Positions 45,393 to 54,504 of a stretch of 64,000 nucleotides of DNA are shown piece after piece. Positions within the stretch are counted from its first letter, which is position 1. Every line of letters begins with the position of its first letter. Position numbers and translations under genes: made by a program. The notes beneath the pieces are model-generated. The model searched no databases. It was given only the letters and a program-made list of their open reading frames with translations, and was not told where the DNA came from. This stretch comes from Pisolithus tinctorius (lineage: Eukaryota; Basidiomycota; Agaricomycetes; Boletales; Pisolithaceae), in assembly GCA_024663395.1 (NCBI GenBank), contig JANFAH010000034.1, forward strand, positions 558,001-622,000, written 5' to 3'.

Positions 45393-46076
45393 GTGTTCAG
45401 AATCTCGATTCTAGCTACAGTCTACTCTCAGGAATTTGGAAAATTTTCAGAGATATTTTTCAAGCAGCAAATGTCGAGCAAGTATCTAAGTCGAAGATCC
45501 CTCAAGCCGAGAAGCAAGTCCGAAGGCAAATTAGTAGTCGAATTTCTGCGAAGAAGTCGTGAGAATGCGCCGAGAGAACTCGAGGGAATGCCACCGAGGC
45601 ATTCGAAGGATGCACCATGGTTCTCAGGGTATGCATCTGACCTTTTTAGGTATTTCGAAGAGGTTCGAAGTCTTTGCGAGTGCAAGAATTGCTTCGATGA
45701 CCAAGAATGGGCAAAATGGGTTTGCTGGTATGCAAGTAGCGAAGTCTCAGACTCATGGTACGAATTCATCGAAGATCGGCTGAGTTGGCCCGAATTCATG
45801 GTAGCCATTGCGCGTTTGTATCCTGGGTCCCGGAAAATGGATCAACAGTACTCGAGGAATGACCTTTACAGCCTCGTTGACAGCCGAGCAAGAAGAGAAA
45901 TTCGTACAGAGGAAGAACTGATGAACTACAGACTATATTTTCTAGATTTAGCAACGTTCCTACGGGTTTCGAAGCAACTCGAGGCTGACGAGCTCGAAGA
46001 CCTCTATGTACAAGGCTTTGACAAGGAATTCCGGCGCGAAATTATTCGGAAAATGCAACGCGACGATCGATGGTGA
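45393..46076 (+). CDS. Gag protein (element 1)
   Basis: 227 codons. The pattern MPPRHSKDAPWFSGYASDL, RYFEEVRSLCE, KWVCWYAS and FMVAIARLYPG matches the gag architecture of element 2 (APSFSG..DL..YF, LYP). ELEDLYVQGFDKEFRREII is the capsid C-terminal helix region. No zinc knuckle follows in the same frame. The start could be MSSKYLSRRSL (residue ~26) rather than the first ATG. Likely forms the particle for a non-autonomous element. Confidence 0.75.
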   Translation: MFRISILATVYSQEFGKFSEIFFKQQMSSKYLSRRSLKPRSKSEGKLVVEFLRRSRENAPRELEGMPPRHSKDAPWFSGYASDLFRYFEEVRSLCECKNCFDDQEWAKWVCWYASSEVSDSWYEFIEDRLSWPEFMVAIARLYPGSRKMDQQYSRNDLYSLVDSRARREIRTEEELMNYRLYFLDLATFLRVSKQLEADELEDLYVQGFDKEFRREIIRKMQRDDRW

Positions 46077-46271
46077 CACTCAGATGATCCATGGCCCATG
46101 GAGCAAGTAACATACACAGCAACATGACTACTACACAAAGGATTTCGCTCGGAGCAAGCACGGACAAGCGCAGAAGACTACTATGAGCCACGAAGTGACC
46201 CAGAATCGAGTTCGGGCAAGCAACATCTATCTACGAAGTGTTTTCTGCCTACAGCTACACATGACTCACTG

Positions 46272-47927
46272 ATGTCCAGTGTACAGGGATCTACAGAGTT
46301 ATCAGGATACATAGAGTGCGAGAAAGTACCGAAGTTAGTTTCAGCAAGTCGCGCGCAGCCACCGAGTTCATCTGAGAAGACAAAGAGTGAAGACCGAAGC
46401 CCTGGCAGGCTCGTCGAAGCAGCGGCAGCAACCTGTTTTGAGATGGGAGAGTTTTCCTTGGGTACGAACAGAATACTGACTACTGAGTTACAGGAAGCAG
46501 TAGAACTCGAGCGAGTCAAACCCACGTTGGTGGAGGAACCACTCATGATGAAAGTCCCGTTCGAATTCGAAGCGAATTACAACACACAAAGGGGTTTTTC
46601 ATTTTGTTCGTATCGAGCTTCTCTGATGGCTACTGGTGTGTCACTACAGGAGTCCTACCTAAGAGGTCGAGGCAGTGAAAGGAGCGACCTCGGAGTTCCT
46701 GCAGTCAGCAGAAATACGCATCAGTTAACTGATGACCTATTCAGGTCAAAGATTCCACTCGAGTTTGAAGCCGAAAGGCTCGAAGAACATTCGAAGCCCA
46801 CAGGAGTTGGAGTCGAAGGGCTCGAAACACTCACAGGCAGTCCCAAAACAGATAGGTTGGCATACAAAGAGGTCGTTGACTCACACAGAGCGCCGCAGCG
46901 CATGAATCGCATCGAGTCGAAGGTTGTTGCGAGAAGAATTCAGGTCGAGGAGCCGTCAAGGCTTGTCATACGAAAGAAGCCACCAGAAGAAGTTTTGCGA
47001 ATCGAGATGTTGAAGCACGCGGCGAGGATGGACAACCTCATGCTCGAAATATTCCGTGGCCATGCAGTGTCAGCAATAAATGTTTTATTCGAGGATTCGT
47101 CGAGCAAATCGACGCGCGCACTCGGTATTAGGACTTGCGAAGAAAGTCCTGCGATGTTGACTAAGCGGAGTCACGTGACCGCTTTGCGTGTTGTGGCCAC
47201 GTGCACTCAAGTACTACATACTGACAACTATAGTGTTACAGGCTGGCTACGCAAGATCGCTACAATCGCAGGATACGAAGAATGGGACAAACGGCGTACC
47301 ATGCACGAGGTACCGCAGTTACGAGCGATGGCGACAGCAGCAAAAGCGACAATAGCAGCGACTCGAGCGACAGCGATGACGACAACGACGACTTTACTTA
47401 GCGCAGATCAATGGCCAGTCGAGATCGACTGTGCCGTTCGATGGAAACAGGGCACGATGAGCGCGAGTACCGAGCTCAACAGCTCATGGGTTCGTTTTGA
47501 TATCCAGACGCTTTACTTACATCTCTGTTACCCTAGGGAAGCAGGCTATCTACGACGAACGGCGACCGCTATACGAGAGACTATGACGAACTACGATCGA
47601 AGATTGCACGGAAGTACGACAAGAACAATGGTAGCGACTCGGGCGACAACGACATCAACAATGTTCAACACAGACCGAAGGCCGCACGAGGCAGAAACGG
47701 CAGTTCGGTGGACATGGAGCACGGTGGACACCAGTGTCGAGCTCGAAAGCTTGAAGTTTCATTTGGACTTTTGGGTGTTTTACTTACAGCTATTCTACTC
47801 TAGGGAAAGCAGATGTACACGACGAAACGCGAGTGGCAGCCGTGCGAGAGTGGTGCCAATACCTATGGCTGCATACGAGCGAGCCGTGCTCGAGTTCAAG
47901 CTGAGGCCTACTCACCATTTATTGTGA
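46272..47927 (+). CDS. Unrecognised ORF in element 1 with two copies of a repeated module
   Basis: 551 codons, open throughout. The first part is Glu/Arg-rich without a clear domain. Two modules of about 30 residues occur near the C-terminal end: ELNSSWVRFDIQTLYLHL (about 47,472-47,560) and ELESLKFHLDFWVFYLQL (about 47,740-47,825). Between them lie Ala/Thr-rich stretches from GCGAC repeats. I do not recognise it. Each module's DNA also looks like an intron 3' end, so the true product may be spliced. It may be a gag extension. Confidence 0.5.
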   Translation: MSSVQGSTELSGYIECEKVPKLVSASRAQPPSSSEKTKSEDRSPGRLVEAAAATCFEMGEFSLGTNRILTTELQEAVELERVKPTLVEEPLMMKVPFEFEANYNTQRGFSFCSYRASLMATGVSLQESYLRGRGSERSDLGVPAVSRNTHQLTDDLFRSKIPLEFEAERLEEHSKPTGVGVEGLETLTGSPKTDRLAYKEVVDSHRAPQRMNRIESKVVARRIQVEEPSRLVIRKKPPEEVLRIEMLKHAARMDNLMLEIFRGHAVSAINVLFEDSSSKSTRALGIRTCEESPAMLTKRSHVTALRVVATCTQVLHTDNYSVTGWLRKIATIAGYEEWDKRRTMHEVPQLRAMATAAKATIAATRATAMTTTTTLLSADQWPVEIDCAVRWKQGTMSASTELNSSWVRFDIQTLYLHLCYPREAGYLRRTATAIRETMTNYDRRLHGSTTRTMVATRATTTSTMFNTDRRPHEAETAVRWTWSTVDTSVELESLKFHLDFWVFYLQLFYSRESRCTRRNASGSRARVVPIPMAAYERAVLEFKLRPTHHLL

Positions 47928-48029
47928 GCACTCACTGCACTCAGAAAACGCATGGACGATAGGGTCTTGCAAGACAGGCCTATGCCCTTAGAAGTAGATG
48001 ACAGTTTGGAAGAATGAACGCATTGACTT

Positions 48030-48779
48030 ATGGTGCTACAAATACAACGGGCGCGATATGCCACAAGATACAAGTGCGAAGCGACTCTATGGAACCACAT
48101 GCAAGACTTAATACGAATAGCAACACGACAGCGAGGTTTGAAGTCGGAACAAGAGGCGCGATGCGTGAGGAGTACTGAGGCTACACCAGTTGGGCTCGAA
48201 GGCCCAAATTTTATGTTTCGCTTTCAGGTGTTTTACTTACACCTACGACGTTTTAGGGAATACGACTTTTTACAAGGTATCCACGAAGCTACAACAAACC
48301 ACGAAGGAAGTACGGCGAAACAACTGCGAAGACTACAGTTCGATCTACGGCAACGATCACCGAAGATACGAGATCTGACAGACATGGGCACCGAGTGTGA
48401 CGGCCCAAGTTTTTATTTTAGTTGCGCAACTTTTTACTCACAGTTAGGTCATTTTAGGGTAGACAACAATGTCGAAGAAGGAACGCATCTATATACAGTA
48501 CAACAGCAAATTTCAAAGTTGCAGCAAGACGCGCGAGATGCGAGGAGCATCGAAGCCATGCCGAGCGGGCTCGAAGGCCCAAGTCTTAGCCTTCTCTTTA
48601 AGCTGTTTTACTTACAGCTACCGCATTTTAGGGATCGTGAATTTTTACAGAGCATCAACGAATCCCTGAGTGTCGACGCGCTTACAGTACAAAGGTCCCG
48701 ATCGGGACGACCTGCGACCGCCTCCCTTCAAGATGAAGATGCCTACATTACTGTCGACCGAAGCGAGTTAGTAGGTTGA
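48030..48779 (+). CDS. Unrecognised ORF in element 1 with three module copies
   Basis: 249 codons. Modules are GLEGPNFMFRFQVFYLHL (about 48,190-48,280), ECDGPSFYFSCATFYSQL (about 48,400-48,480) and GLEGPSLSLLFKLFYLQL (about 48,560-48,660). Each is followed by a charged segment such as FRDREFLQSI. It ends at the TGA just before the dehydrogenase-like fragment. No known domain. Confidence 0.5.
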   Translation: MVLQIQRARYATRYKCEATLWNHMQDLIRIATRQRGLKSEQEARCVRSTEATPVGLEGPNFMFRFQVFYLHLRRFREYDFLQGIHEATTNHEGSTAKQLRRLQFDLRQRSPKIRDLTDMGTECDGPSFYFSCATFYSQLGHFRVDNNVEEGTHLYTVQQQISKLQQDARDARSIEAMPSGLEGPSLSLLFKLFYLQLPHFRDREFLQSINESLSVDALTVQRSRSGRPATASLQDEDAYITVDRSELVG

Positions 48780-49143
48780 CACGTTGTCGAACGGTTAGCG
48801 AAGGGAGACTCCATCCCCGTGATGGATATCGTGCAGAGACATCACAAAGTCTCATTTTATCTGGGAGACATCACAGACAAACAGGACATGTTGGATATAC
48901 TGGAGAGATTGGGCATTACATATATTGTACAGAATGCCTTACTACGGCGAGGCGCGAAAGACCCCTCCATCTACTTCAGGGCTTACGTCGAAGGCACTCG
49001 AGCCGTCATCGAAGCAGCCATCGCAGCCGGTGTCCGTAAGCTCGTCTACACAAGTTTCGCAGGCGTCGTAATTGACAGCGCTGACATCGTGAATGTCGAC
49101 GAACGAGTGCCCTATCTGGAGAAGCTGTTCGACATGTATAATC
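48773..49143 (+). pseudogene. Captured fragment of a C-3 sterol dehydrogenase gene (ERG26-like)
   Basis: Inside element 1, the plus strand encodes HVVERLAKGDSIPVMDIVQR, a variant of the Rossmann beta2 region, then GDITDKQDMLDILER, SIYFRAYVEGTRAVIEAAI, AAGVRKLVYTSFAGVV and DIVNVDERVP. The match stops at FDMYN, just where the catalytic YxxxK of the 3-beta-hydroxysteroid dehydrogenase family would follow. The N-terminal GxxGxxG is missing too. It is a middle piece, likely without intact activity, taken up by the retroelement. The intact enzyme removes the C-4 carboxyl group in ergosterol synthesis. Confidence 0.82.
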
Positions 49144-50453
49144 TACTGCCTTACCGTTCTACCACGTCAAGTGAACCTAGACTGGCCCCTGAGGGCGCGA
49201 CAGCAAAGCTCGACAAATCTCTACACCGCGCTCCCCCTCCCATACGTGCCACAACCGAATATCACTGCATGATGCAGACACTCAGTTCCTATGTCGCACC
49301 CACACCCGACACTGGATCCATCCTATCCACGCACAACACCCCATTCGATCCACATGAACCTACAGGCTTCGTTGTCCATTCTCGAGCCGACGAGCAAGCG
49401 TCCTTCGTCACAGGTGGAGAACAGATATATATCTTAGAAGCTACAGAACTATTCAACGAGTGCGAGCGATGGCTGTCGAGCCTAAAGATACAAGATACAT
49501 ACACGCGACTGCGGAAGGTGATAGGAGTACGAGTGGTGGTGTCACGGGTCGTGGTTAGGCGATGGTCATTTGAAGCAACAGAGGAATCTCGATGGAGGAG
49601 AGGCATAGGGGATTCACGCGCTGAGCTCAACAGCTTGGGTTTTCATTTTGATCTTAGAACGTTTTGTTTACATCCTCGTTATTCTAGGGAAGATGGACAT
49701 CTGCAACGAATTGCGATCGTGATACAAGAGACTACAACGAACTGCGAGCAAAGGACATGTGGAGGTACAGCAGAAGAGTTCGGAGACCTACGAAGTCCGA
49801 ATGGGGTGTCAGGCGATGGGGGCGCAGTAGTACTGACTCTCGGTATGAAGAGCCATCCACCAAGTAATGTGGATTCAGGCACAGAGCCTGAGCGCTCGTT
49901 TTTGTCTTTTGTTTGTATGACGTTATACTCACGAATCTACAGGTCTAAGGTACTCGACCAAGTTGAAGTGCAGTTGCTGATATCCAAAGGAAAAGAAGAT
50001 GCCAAATACCCTGGTGTGAAGGAAAAGGCGATCAATGGGGATGGACGGCTCGAAGCTGTTCATCAGTACTTAGCATCAAGACTTCATCCGCCTGACTGTG
50101 AGGTGGAAGGCCGACAACCAAAATCGAACAAAATTAGCACCTACACTTGTCGGGGTCGAAGACCTATCATCGAGGAGGACTCGAGAGTCTACAGACTAAA
50201 GGGTCGAGATAATGGCAAACGAAGACGGGCAACTCGAGGTCGCTCAGCAACACTTAGCACAGGGCTTCGGCCACCAGGCGAAGTGCCAGATGAAGTACGA
50301 GAAAATCAAGTGCGTGCACGTGCAGAGAGTCGAGGCTGTCGAAGTGGGAAAGGGATGGATGGATGGAGTGAAGGTCCCGGTGAGCGTATATATATAGTTT
50401 TTCTTTCATTTGAGTTTTGCTTCGAGCAAAATCGTTCAACCAAGTCGCAGTAG
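48819..50453 (+). CDS. Long ORF in element 1 fusing the dehydrogenase fragment to element sequence
   Basis: 544 codons from MMDIVQRHH. The first ~110 residues are the captured dehydrogenase piece. The rest is element sequence, with two more module copies: ELNSLGFHFDLRTFCLHP (about 49,620-49,710) and a weaker EPERSFLSFVCMTLYSRI (about 49,880-49,960). The middle part (49,150-49,600) with PEGATAKLDKSLHRAPPP is unrecognised and could be a second captured piece. Whether a fused protein is made is unknown. Confidence 0.5.
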   Translation: MMDIVQRHHKVSFYLGDITDKQDMLDILERLGITYIVQNALLRRGAKDPSIYFRAYVEGTRAVIEAAIAAGVRKLVYTSFAGVVIDSADIVNVDERVPYLEKLFDMYNLLPYRSTTSSEPRLAPEGATAKLDKSLHRAPPPIRATTEYHCMMQTLSSYVAPTPDTGSILSTHNTPFDPHEPTGFVVHSRADEQASFVTGGEQIYILEATELFNECERWLSSLKIQDTYTRLRKVIGVRVVVSRVVVRRWSFEATEESRWRRGIGDSRAELNSLGFHFDLRTFCLHPRYSREDGHLQRIAIVIQETTTNCEQRTCGGTAEEFGDLRSPNGVSGDGGAVVLTLGMKSHPPSNVDSGTEPERSFLSFVCMTLYSRIYRSKVLDQVEVQLLISKGKEDAKYPGVKEKAINGDGRLEAVHQYLASRLHPPDCEVEGRQPKSNKISTYTCRGRRPIIEEDSRVYRLKGRDNGKRRRATRGRSATLSTGLRPPGEVPDEVRENQVRARAESRGCRSGKGMDGWSEGPGERIYIVFLSFEFCFEQNRSTKSQ

Positions 50454-51006
50454 TCTTTGGGTCATCTTAAGGATGAGCAGGAGTCAAGAACACATATGTG
50501 TTCAAGGATAGTAAATACATGACTGAGCAAGAGTTTCTTTTAGGTACATATATGACTTCGAGCTGCCTTGCAGAGGGCCGATCTCCGCTGTACCAGCCAC
50601 AATGCTGCGTTACCATTCCAGGCAAAGACTGTGCCCCGAAGAGCAGTCGCCAACTTGCTCTGCACTCGGTTTTGGTTTTGAGAGGAGTGTTCGAGAGTGG
50701 CCAGAGTGTGTTAGAGAAGATAAGAGCAAGGAGGGTTCGGCGAAGCAGAGCACGTGTTTGAGGCCAAGGAGGTAGGCCGGTGAGGGTCAAGGATGTGGAT
50801 AGGGGGATTGTTCTGCGAGGTCGGGAGCACATCGTGGGAAGGAAGGGGACGTGTTCGAGTGAGAGCGAAGGATATGCAGAGAAGTCGAGGGCGAGAAGGA
50901 GCGAGGTGCTGTGTTCAAGGGTCAAGGGAAGTAGGTGTGAGGGCGAGGATGTTCGTGCGAGGAGGAGGGTGACCGAGGACAGTCGAGTTCTAAACTGCCC
51001 CTCGGA

Positions 51007-51476
51007 TGTAGGGAACGAGTTCGAGTTCCCTAGGAGAAACAGTCTGGGTCATGAGTTCAGGGGCAGAGAGTTTTGTTTTGTTTTTGTTTCCTTCTTTTGT
51101 TGTTTTTGCATTGTACCACTGGACTTAGTGGCGAGCAGCCGCATTGCTGACTAAGCACGTGTGCTGTGTTCGCGCGAGTTCAGTTTACCAAAACAACCAA
51201 TCCATGTCACAGGCCCTCAGTAGTAGGGTGATTTAGCCTCACATTTTGGCGAGTTTTCAAAGTTAGAATTATTACTTTGGGGAGTACCCAAAGTGCCAGG
51301 AGAACTGGCAAGAGTATTAGACAGGCACAGCTAAGTATCTTTTTTTTAGTTCGCATTTTTTTTACTTTTTACTACACTTCTTTCTCCAGAGAGAACCTCC
51401 CTTTTGGGTCAAGCACAAATCTCGCCCATCACTGACATTTACTAATTCTAGGTACCTTATATTACCTATTCCTACA
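51007..51476 (+). repeat. Element 1 right LTR
   Basis: 470 bp, same ends as the left copy, followed by CCGG. Several CpG/TpG differences between the two LTRs. Confidence 0.9.
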
Positions 51477-54400
51477 CCGGGGTGCATTTCATTCCAGTAC
51501 ATTGGTGCCAGTGTGAAGCTGCAGAAAGCTTCCGGCTACAATTGCTGTGAGCCAAGCTGTTTCCTGCTACATTTGAAAAACTGAGTACTGCATTTACATT
51601 TGCAGTCTTGGACGATTTTGTGAGAGACAACCTGGAATGTGGGACATCCGGGATGAACTATTACTCAAAACTGCGACGGGTGACTTCTGGTGTCTTTCCT
51701 CACCTAGTTCCAGTAAGTCGTCAGACCATGATGGTCAATTGCAGGGGATCTAAGGCAGTAATATGACCAGGACAGATACCAGGAGTTGCTTCGAGTTGCA
51801 AGGCAATGGCGACTCCTGAAACTGTTGAAATGGAACGGCTTCCTGCGATGCGAGCAGGCTCCTAAAAAAGGGGAGTTGGGGTTATTTTGTGCAGCATGTC
51901 CACAGCCTGGGATCAATGTCGACCTGGCGGAAGATCTGGATCAGTAAGTGTTGGGATTCAGCTCACCCCCTGTCATTAACCTTTCAAAGCTGGAAATATA
52001 CCCGCATGCTAGTGATGGATGGAAATTTCAAAGCTGAACATATGCACGACAGGCATCCTGCAGATCAGGTGTGGTTGATGGATGGCCATGGATTCATGGT
52101 TACAGATCCAGATTATCGGACATACCTGAAGGCCACACCCCACATCACGGAGGTACATTTGTCGGACTGCTTCCTCCATTCAATTACTCATGTGTTAACT
52201 AGAAATCGGCATGCAACAATCATAAGGCTATTAATCAGGCCAATGCCCAATGGGGCAGACTTCACTCGACCGGAATTGGTGCGACAGCATGCACCTGGCA
52301 CAGGTGTTTTTACCCACATTCTGTGGTTGACTTCCAAAAAGGGGAAAGGTTGGATATCACATCAATGATGTGCCTCCAGCTCATGGCAGTTCAGGCAATT
52401 AAACATGGATTACTCATTGGCAAATGCATTGCAGTACAACATGACAGGAATCAACCATGTCCTCTGCTTCTATGACATCAACTGCTCATACATGAAAAAT
52501 TTACGCACATGGGTCCGAAATAGTGCATTCATTGACATCCCAGATTCAATGCAGATTATGCCAGGAATTGGAATGTGGCATGTGCATGGTCACAAACAGG
52601 AATGCTATGCCCGATATGCACCCTTATTCATGCAAGGTGCTGGGTGGGTAGATGGAGAAATCATCGAGACCTTGTGGTCACTACTCAACATTGCATCCAC
52701 TTCGGCCCAGGGCATGAGTTCCCCACATCGCCAGGAGCTGTTGGATTTTCAGATCAGTGATTGCAACTTCATGAAGATGATTCGCATGGGTATGAGCTTC
52801 TATTCATGCGCTAACCTTCCTGACTGTTCTCCTTTAGTCAATAGTCTGATACGGAAACTGACAACTGCAAGGGTAGCGGCAGATATGGCAAAACGGGCAT
52901 TCAAGACATTGGATGAAGCAGTGTCTACAACGCAACATGATATGTGGACCTACCAAGAGCAAGTGGCCTTCAGAGACTGAATGGTTGACCCCTCCGCCAT
53001 GGATATCTTTGAAGTGCAAATGAGGAAGGGTAAGGTTCTCACCTGCTCCTCCTTTCGGAATATATCTGAAATGCTTATTAGCCCCAACAGTTCATACCGT
53101 TGAACTGGAGTTTTTGAACAATATCACATCGAGTGGAGCGCAGTGTGGGATGGGAAGTTGGCTCGCTCGTGGTCTCAGGTTGGAAGAAGCAGCAATCACA
53201 TTGCGCATTGATTATCGCAATGTTGGTGTACATGTGCCAGAGCTGAAAAGATTGGTCATTGCATGATGCATGGAGCACCTATTATCAGAGCAGTCAGGTT
53301 TTATCACAGATGCCGCCATATACATCAGTCTACAGCAAGACGCGGGAGGTGATTGGAATCCAATCAATGCGGAAGGCAGTGAACAGCAGGATGGCCAATG
53401 CATGTCTGACGGATATCTATCGGATGCTGAAGACCCAAATGATGGCTCTGACGAAACGCTCATGGCCGATACCACTGACCTTGGAGGGATAGCCACGTTG
53501 CTGCTTCCATCAAATGTTGGAATGGCTGCTTTCCATTCCTGCAATTCAGGCCGTCTCCGTGATATGGAGCTGAGGCTCCGGATCGGTCAAGCGAATGATG
53601 TGCTAAACGGGCTTCAGCTTGCATTGGTGGACAAGGCTGTGGTCTTCCGGAATGTGGTGCGACATGCCAAAAGCTATAGTATGAAAACACGCGCATGGGA
53701 CGCGATCCATACAATTAATAGAGCGGTTCGGAAGCAAGCCACAATATACAAGCAATGCCGAAAGGCAATGGTCGCCCTGGGTGCAAGTGCCGAGACCCTT
53801 ACCCATTACCAGCAATTGGAGACATCGGATCTCACTGTGAGCACAGCCGCCATAACTCAGAATGCACATGCGCACCGGGTCAGCCATTTGCCATGGTTTT
53901 GGTCCATTGATGTTCCGATGGATACAAAATCCATCACTTGGATGCCGGAATGTATGTGTTTCATCTATGTATGTATGGATCGATGTTGACTGTACACAAA
54001 GTTTACCGGACTCATTGGCTTCGAGCCAAAGCAGTGCGAGACCGTTGGTCGGAAGAGGAACAGTTGCTGATGGCTGAATTTCAATGGACAATCAATTACT
54101 TCAATTATTGAGCCGTCCAATGGCGCACCTGCTGCTCGGAATGCGATGCGCTTGGCGCCAGCTGTTATGCTGCGAGGCGGATAGCAGTGTATGAGAGGCT
54201 TTCAGAGCATGCTAAGTCGAAACAACAGAGCATGAGCTTGAAGTATATCCCAACTTCGATGGATATTGATGCTAGCAATGTGTAGCTATAGTCGGACGAG
54301 TGTCTATCATTCAATATAACCATTCAGGTCGAGTTCATCGATAGAAGTTAAATTGCAGTTGCGGAAGTCCATATTAGCCTTAAGCAATGTTCCATTTTCT

Positions 54401-54504
54401 TCGATCCGAGCATAGCTTCCGAATGGTACTCACATAAAAGCAGTATGGAATTGTCAGGCTATGACAATACAGAATGCGGGTATCATAACAGCAAACCTAT
54501 CCCT

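Larger units (their letters stand above)
44824..51476 (+). mobile_element. Gag-only LTR retrotransposon carrying a host gene piece (element 1)
   Basis: 6653 bp. LTRs of 470 bp each (44,824-45,293 and 51,007-51,476), TGTAGGGAACG...TTCCTACA. Target duplication is CCGG (44,820-44,823 and 51,477-51,480). The primer-binding site TGGAGCCCACCGTGAGG is the same type as in element 2. The inside holds a gag frame, three long frames with a repeated 30-residue module, and a fragment of a 3-beta-hydroxysteroid dehydrogenase gene. No pol domains exist. LTRs differ at several percent of sites, many at CpG, so it is older than the Copia element. Confidence 0.92.
43995..54285 (+). pseudogene. KDZ-family transposase with CxC2 cluster, interrupted by LTR element 1
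   Basis: Exon 1 starts MAKRSAGKCMRMIGH. Intron 44,292-44,340 joins RKK to TQNDYICEWLPHKEEF. The CxC2 zinc cluster has CISCGTDGLYRCTDC, MFCRECC and H-Q-R..HRVQHWNGEFF. LTR element 1 lies between DVTG and VHF; with one CCGG removed the frame is continuous. Next come FTFAVLDDFVRDNL, YYSKLRRVTSGVFPHLVP, CAACPQPGIN, MDGNFKAEHM (first catalytic Asp), VVDFQKGER, LCFYDINCSY (second Asp), IPGIGMWHVHGHK, and GEIIETLW (Glu). The C-terminal helices end near DASNV (54,283-54,285). TGA codons follow LQLL (about 51,550), AFRD (52,978-52,980) and NYFNY (about 54,110). There is also a frame change near 44,645. The enzyme would cut and paste the surrounding element. Confidence 0.88.
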
